Of a DNA stretch of 64,000 nt, positions 58,270-64,000 are shown one piece after another (the stretch's first letter is position 1; each line of letters begins with the position of its first letter). Position numbers and translations under genes: made by a program. The stretch spans positions 12,580,001 through 12,644,000 of the forward strand of contig CATNEN010000038.1 in NCBI GenBank assembly GCA_950097015.1, given 5' to 3'. The stretch comes from Macrostomum hystrix. Its lineage: Eukaryota; Platyhelminthes; Macrostomidae. The notes under the pieces are model-generated. The model did no database searches. It worked only from the letters and a program-made list of their open reading frames with translations, and was not told the DNA's origin.

Positions 58270-58965
58270 CGACTTCTGACACTTATCACTGACTGGGTTT
58301 CTGGGAACTCAACTCCTGACACCTACAGGATTTCTGACGAATTAACTCCTGACGCTTACTGCATTTCTGACAACTCAACTCCTGACACATACTAGGTTTC
58401 TGACAACTCAACTCCTGACACTTGCTGGATTTCTGACGAATCAACTCACGACGCTAACTGTATTTCTGAGAACTCAGCTCCTAATACTTACTGGATTTCT
58501 GACAACTCAACTCCTGACACTTACTGGATTTCTGACAACTCAACTCCTGACACTTACTGGATTTCTGACGAATCAACTCATGACGCTTACTGGATTTCTG
58601 ACGAATCAACTCAGGACGCTTACTGTATTTCTGACAACTCAGCTCCTGATACTTACTGTATTTCTGACAACTCAGCTCCTGATACTTACTGTATTTCTGA
58701 CAACTCAGCTCCTTATATTTACTGGATTTCTGACAACTCAACTCCTGACACTTACTGTATTTCTGACAACTCAGCTCCTGATACTTACTGTATTTCTGAC
58801 AACTCAGCTCCTTATATTTACTGGATTTCTGACAACTCAACTCCTGACACTTACTGGATTTCTGACAACTCAACTCCTGACACTTACTGGATTTCTGACA
58901 ACTCAGCTCCTTATATTTACTGGATTTCTGACAACTCAACTCCTGACACTTCTGACTTCTGACAA
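58270..58965. repeat. Minisatellite, 33-bp unit
   Basis: About 20 copies containing TTTCTGACAACTCAACTCCT followed by GACACTTACTGGA. ORFs on both strands (136 and 152 aa) follow from the 33-bp period and are not genes. Confidence 0.95.
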
Positions 58966-60469
58966 GTTAGCTGATGCAACATTTCGGTAAAACCTTAAAT
59001 AATACAAGCCATTGTTTTACGTCTTATGTCCTACGTTTTTTGAAAAACAAAAGTTCACGAGACAAAAGCATCCGTTGCTTTGATTAGTGACATCCTAAGG
59101 AAAAGTAAAAAATACATCAGGAATTTGAAAATAGTAAGTACCAGAATTCTACTCGCTTAAAGGACTGAAGAATTTAATAAATTGAATTTTTCAAATCATC
59201 AAATATAGTGCCAAATTAAAAACTATACGGTCGTACTCAGTGGAATATTCTTAAAAATGTATTTAGACGGAGCACTTAACCTTCTCAAAATTGCAGAATT
59301 TAGGAATAATTTTGACAAACACATGCTTAAAACAAATTGATTTAAGATGTGATGTGAAGCTTTTAGCTTAATGGTAGATCTAGACAAGCTCGAGAGAATT
59401 TCTAAGAAAACTAATTTTATACTTTTTCATTTCCAGTAGGGTGTGGGGGGAATCAGGCTAAATATCAAAGATGACATCGACAGGTGAGTCGACAGGCCCG
59501 TACTGCACTGAAACTACACAAACGAGGAGCTGCTGAAAAAAAAGTAGATATCCCAGCTCAAAGCTTGCTTTAATGTATGGGGGCGGCAAAGATCTGTCAG
59601 CTGGCGGATTAACTGTTTTGGGTCTACTTCCTCTCATTTTCCACTTACTAATCTTGACCGCATAGGCGGGCTGTGTCACGAGGCTAATGAATTCGAGTCG
59701 GTGATGACGGCGACCTCCTTTGGGAGGAAGAAGAGGCTGAAGTATCCAAAAAGGTTAGGAAAGCTGAGGAAAGCTAGGGAAGTCCCAAAACTTTTCTAAG
59801 AACTCAGCAGCAGCATCAGAAACTAAAAAAGTAATATTATCTTGAAAAAATTAGGGGAAGAGAGAGTTAGACGGGAAAAATCACCCAGCATGTAGTCGAT
59901 TGCCTTGATCCGCGAGGCGTGAAAGTTTGAGAAAAGGGTGCACAGTAGCTGCTCTACACTCGAGGCTCACTGGAAAATAATTTAGCAATGTCAACACTTT
60001 ATTAATACTACTTCCGCTATGCCTAGTTTCCAATTAAATTGTACAGTCCGACAGACGTCATTTTTATGTCTAGTGTGCCAAGGTCAAGTGATGAAAGCGA
60101 AGAGTCAGGTCAAGTATTGAGACTGCAAGGGTAAAAAAAACTAGATCTTCTGACTTTCGCAGCATACTATTTCTTGTTCAGAAGAGGAAAGCGAAACGCA
60201 TGACAAAGCTAATAAAAATTAAATATAAAAACTGTCTTTTGCTTTGAATACCACTATGAGTAGTATGGTCAGTAGTATCGGGATTTGCAAACTATTTGAG
60301 ATACTATCATCTGACTAGCTGAGAGTGGGCACTCAGTTTGAGGATCCGCGAGAAATGAAACTTAATTTATGGATCAGAGATAATAAACTGGGAAATTAGT
60401 ATTTTATCAGAGCAACTGAGAAATTGTTCTTAATCTGAGAATCATAAGGATCAATCTGGGATTATAGGA

Positions 60470-61185
60470 ATGGAAACTCAACCTCAAGGATCTTCAAGGA
60501 GCCTTAACATGAAAGATCTTTGAGAGTGGAACATCAACCTGAATGGCCAATGAGAGTGGAACCTCAACCTGAAGAGTCTATGAGAGTGAAACCTCAACCT
60601 GAAGAGTCTATGAGATTGGAACCTTAACCTCAAGGATCTTTAAGAAACCTCAATCTGAAGGGTCTATGAGAGTGGAACCTTAAACTTAAGGATCTTTAAG
60701 AAACCTCAACCTGAAGAGTCTATGAGAGTGGAACCTTAACCTCAAGGATCTTTAAGAAACCTCAACCTGAAGAGTCTATGAGAGTGGAAACCTTAACCTC
60801 AAGGATCTTTAAGAAACCTCAATCTGAAGGGTCTATGAGAGTGGAACCTTAACCTCAAGTATCTTTAAGAAACCTCAACCTGAAGAGTCTATGAGAGTGG
60901 AAACCTTAACCTCAAGGATCTTTAAGAAACCTCAACCTGAAGAGTCTATGAGAGTGGAAACCTTAACCTCAAGGATCTTTAAGAAACCTCAATCTGAAGG
61001 GTCTATGAGAGTGGAACCTTAACCTCAAGTATCTTTAAGGAACCTCAACCTGAAGAGTCCATGAGAGTGGAACCTCAACCTGAAGAGTCCATGAGAGTGG
61101 AACCTCAACCTGAAGAGTCCATGAGAGTGGAACCTCAACCTGAAGAGTCCATGAGAGTGGAACCTCAACCTGAATGGACTATGAT
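60470..61185. repeat. Minisatellite, 56/57-bp unit plus a shorter 30-bp unit
   Basis: The central part repeats a long unit with CTCAAGGATCTTTAAGAAAC and CTGAAGAGTCTATGAGAGTG. Both ends use only the short half (AACCTCAACCTGAAGAGTCC plus ATGAGAGTGG). Confidence 0.92.
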
Positions 61186-61459
61186 AAACTATGAGTTGTG
61201 GGAGAATGAATAAAATTTTGACATATTTTCAATGGTTAAATGGCAGTAAAAAATAATCATGATACAAATATTCGATCAATAAATACACCCCTTACCTGTT
61301 CCATTATTGTTAAATCACATAGACAGTTCAGCCACAAAGATTTCGGAACACTTAGATAAGACTGGCAGTTACAAGCAACAATCAACCATCGATAACACCT
61401 GCTCAATGTAGGACAGCTATTCATTATTTTGAAGAGTAAGAGCCGGGAGCCAAGTGTCA

Positions 61460-64000
61460 AAGGCACTAGATGCTGTAACCATGATTAGATTTTTTATTTA
61501 AAGTAAAATACACAAAACCTTTAAGTTCATTATCACAGTTATTGATGCATCAATGTTAACACAAACAAACTTTGTGGTATAAATGGTAAATTAAAATAAA
61601 GAAGATAGCAGCTTCTTTTGAACCTTAGAAATTTCATTTACATTGGTGAAAGAATCGAAGCATTGAAAAATCAATATCAAATCAAAGAAACAATATTCAA
61701 CAGTAGGCTATTCAAGGAATATGGAAAGTAGCTATTTAATGCAGCATATTCAAGGCAATATAAAGTTGATTTCAATATATGATTCCTTTTTTGAAGCACT
61801 ACTATGCTTAATTAAATATTTATTTTAGCTTTAATTAATGACACAAGTAGAATAGAATTTAAGCCTTTAATAATTTTCTGTAAACTCACATTTAATTACC
61901 ATGTTAATGACCTACCAATGACCAACCAAAAAGAGGTTGATGTGCTATTTAAGTTAGACAACATACAAGGACAACATACAAGCATAATTGTAATTGTAAC
62001 ACAAAAACGAAATATTGTATAGTACAAGCTAGCATGATGATACATAAATATCTATTTATGCTAAAAAAAATCTTGCCAACAAAACATAAAAAAAATTTGA
62101 GAATATAGTTAAGCCTACATGTATAACTTAAAATTTATTTTGAACTAAAACTGGTGAAAACTCTTAAATGTCATTATATCACAGATAAGGTATAAACTAA
62201 TACAGCTACTTTTTCATGTGTCTACTATCTTCCTACATTGATGGAACTTGATAAAATATTCTCAGACAAAGGCACATTGACAATATATTTTTAAGAATTA
62301 ATAAACATAAACATTCTAGATTCATAGAAAAGCATATATATACTGCTACAATAACATAGACAAGGAATAATTAAAATTCAGCCTACGCTAATACTTAACT
62401 TAAATATTATTTCTTTTTACATTTTAAATGAAAAGTTTTGAAAAAAACACCACATGGAATTTTTTCTGAGCAACATTGCAAGGCAACATAGCCTAGTTGA
62501 TATGTACTCTTTCCTGTAATGTAAATTGTAGGCTTACAATTAAGTCCTTACACTAGCATTACCAGGCTATAGTCAGGACTATGCATTGTGTGCACCAGAA
62601 GCAAGCCACCCTAAAATGTATAATGTGGTCTAGGTATGGCAGGGAAATTTAATTGCACACTATAAGTGCTAACTTTTGTGGTATGCAAGATGATATATCA
62701 TGCTGTATGCATAATAATCTTTTTGAAAACTTGGCATGTGAGTTGTTCTTAAAAAGCTAATACTAGAAATTTCCAACACAAACATAATCTTGAGAACGGT
62801 TGCTATGAGTTTTTTTTCTTAATATAAAACAAAGCCATGGAAGTCCATGTGGGTTTGATTCTGAGCAAATGGAAAACTGATTCCGCAAAAAATCTTGCCT
62901 GGGCTAGTACTCTACTCTGGTCCATAGTAGATAGGCCCAGGATAATAGATAGGCCCATACCTAAGGCAGGGCCTAGCAATTTTATATATATTCAATTCAT
63001 ACTGCAAGGCTAGGTCTAGGCTTAGCTACTGCTTAGTCAATCCATATATAGACCTATATAACATTGCTTGCTAGACTCAGACTTGCTCAAACAATAAGTA
63101 AAAACAGTATATATGAGCTTGCTATGCGCTGCCTTTAAGATCAGCAACAAGCAAGTCACTATGTGGCACTCTATTACCCATTGGCCTGACTTATCTAAGG
63201 GAACTACTGCCCTATTGACAACTCTAGCTGGCAGGGCATCTGGGTCAAGTCCTACTGCCACAGCTAATACAGGTGTTGCTGCTTGTACTACAGGCACCTT
63301 TCTGGTGTAGCCAAGCCCAAACTTGGTGATTCATTGATTTCCTCCTGGTGTTAGCACCCTAGACACTAACAGTGCAGCTTTTTTTCTTGCCTAGGCTCTA
63401 AAGCATGCCCTATGACTGTGATGGTTGCTAGGCATTTTGGTTCTTACTTTTTGGTGCCTAGTGTTGCTTTTTGTTTGTTGCAGTTGCAAAACAGCCAGAC
63501 AGATACATTGCTAATAATACATTGTTATTTTATATAATGTCTTATACTATATATATTTGTATAGACAGCATTAAAAAAGTACAGAAAGCAAGACTAGGCT
63601 TGCTTGGGGTGAGTGCGTCAGTGGCTAATGTCCCTGCCTCACTTTCCAATGGTCACTGGTTTGTTCCTCCATACAAGTCACAAATTATTTTGGTGCTTAG
63701 TTGGAAGTAGTGATTTGGGGGATTGCACCTTATGCACTTTATACAACCAAAGCTAATTTAAAATAGTTTAACCCAGTTGCTTTCTATATGCCTCCTTGTT
63801 TGTGTTGTGTTTGTGCATTGGGCGGGTGTGAGGTGTTGTATAGGGGGCAGGCCAGGTGTGCACCAATATGTACTCTTGTCCCTACCCTTCAGGCTTCAGG
63901 TATCTAAGTCTTCCCTTGGTTTGGTCTACTCTGTGTGTGTCCAGGCTTAGGGTGAGAGACACTCTGGCTGCCACCACTTTCCCTGCTTAGATTGTTGCTG
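61460..64000. other. CpG-poor right end, no gene seen
   Basis: I count only about eight CpG dinucleotides in 61,501-64,000, against thirteen in 59,461-59,760 alone. No coding region recognised. The segment at 63,600-63,710 resembles a decayed family 1 SINE in which CG positions read TG or CT. Confidence 0.6.

Noticed and set aside
58481-58990. ELSCQKSSKYK-type repeat ORFs
   Set aside because: 33-bp array artefact, open on both strands.
63113-63710. Small plus-strand ORFs of 65 and 79 aa at the right end
   Set aside because: No recognisable domain, no splice-linked neighbours, AT-rich and CpG-poor context; chance ORFs are expected.

Overview
This is animal nuclear DNA. All five recognisable genes are on the minus strand, four of them are interrupted by spliceosomal introns, and two (dystroglycan and a WSC/CCP/C-type-lectin protein) have animal architectures. 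The unusually heavy load of minisatellites, the short introns (64-115 bp where no repeat is present) and the WSC-plus-lectin protein suggest a lophotrochozoan, perhaps a free-living flatworm of the Macrostomum type. That placement is inference only.

Layout in transcription order, right to left. (1) 41,310-32,863: dystroglycan (DAG1), ten coding exons, 1,277 aa. (2) 30,265-26,992: mitochondrial aconitase (ACO2), four exons, 788 aa. (3) 25,692-23,656: SHOC2-type leucine-rich-repeat protein, one exon, 678 aa. (4) 19,978-17,047: Golgi UDP-GlcNAc transporter (SLC35A3), three exons, 338 aa. (5) 12,251 to beyond base 1: a very large secreted or surface protein with a signal peptide, two tandem copies of a four-CCP + WSC module, then further WSC and C-type lectin domains. 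Twenty exons (about 1,986 aa) are visible and the gene runs off the left edge. I built the exon models by joining open frames at GT/AG (once GC/AG) sites. For the four genes that end inside the window, exon lengths sum to whole codons.

Almost every long intron, and most intergenic space, is occupied by its own tandem repeat with a unit of 4 to about 57 bp. Five arrays of unrelated sequence share an exact 28-bp period. The duplicated halves of gene 5 do not share their arrays, so the arrays expanded or were replaced after the exon duplication. Dispersed elements are also present: two tRNA-like SINE families, a short element with a palindromic AGTCCATGGACT core, a non-coding element found twice in DAG1 introns, and a small MITE-like insertion.

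From 41.4 kb to the right end I find no convincing gene. This 22.6-kb stretch holds microsatellites, SINE copies and tandem arrays. Its last 2.5 kb (from about 61.48 kb) is strikingly poor in CpG compared with everything to its left.

The five genes do not form a pathway. Dystroglycan is a glycosylated matrix receptor, SLC35A3 supplies UDP-GlcNAc to the Golgi, and gene 5 has carbohydrate-binding-type domains, so three of the five touch glycan biology; this may be coincidence.
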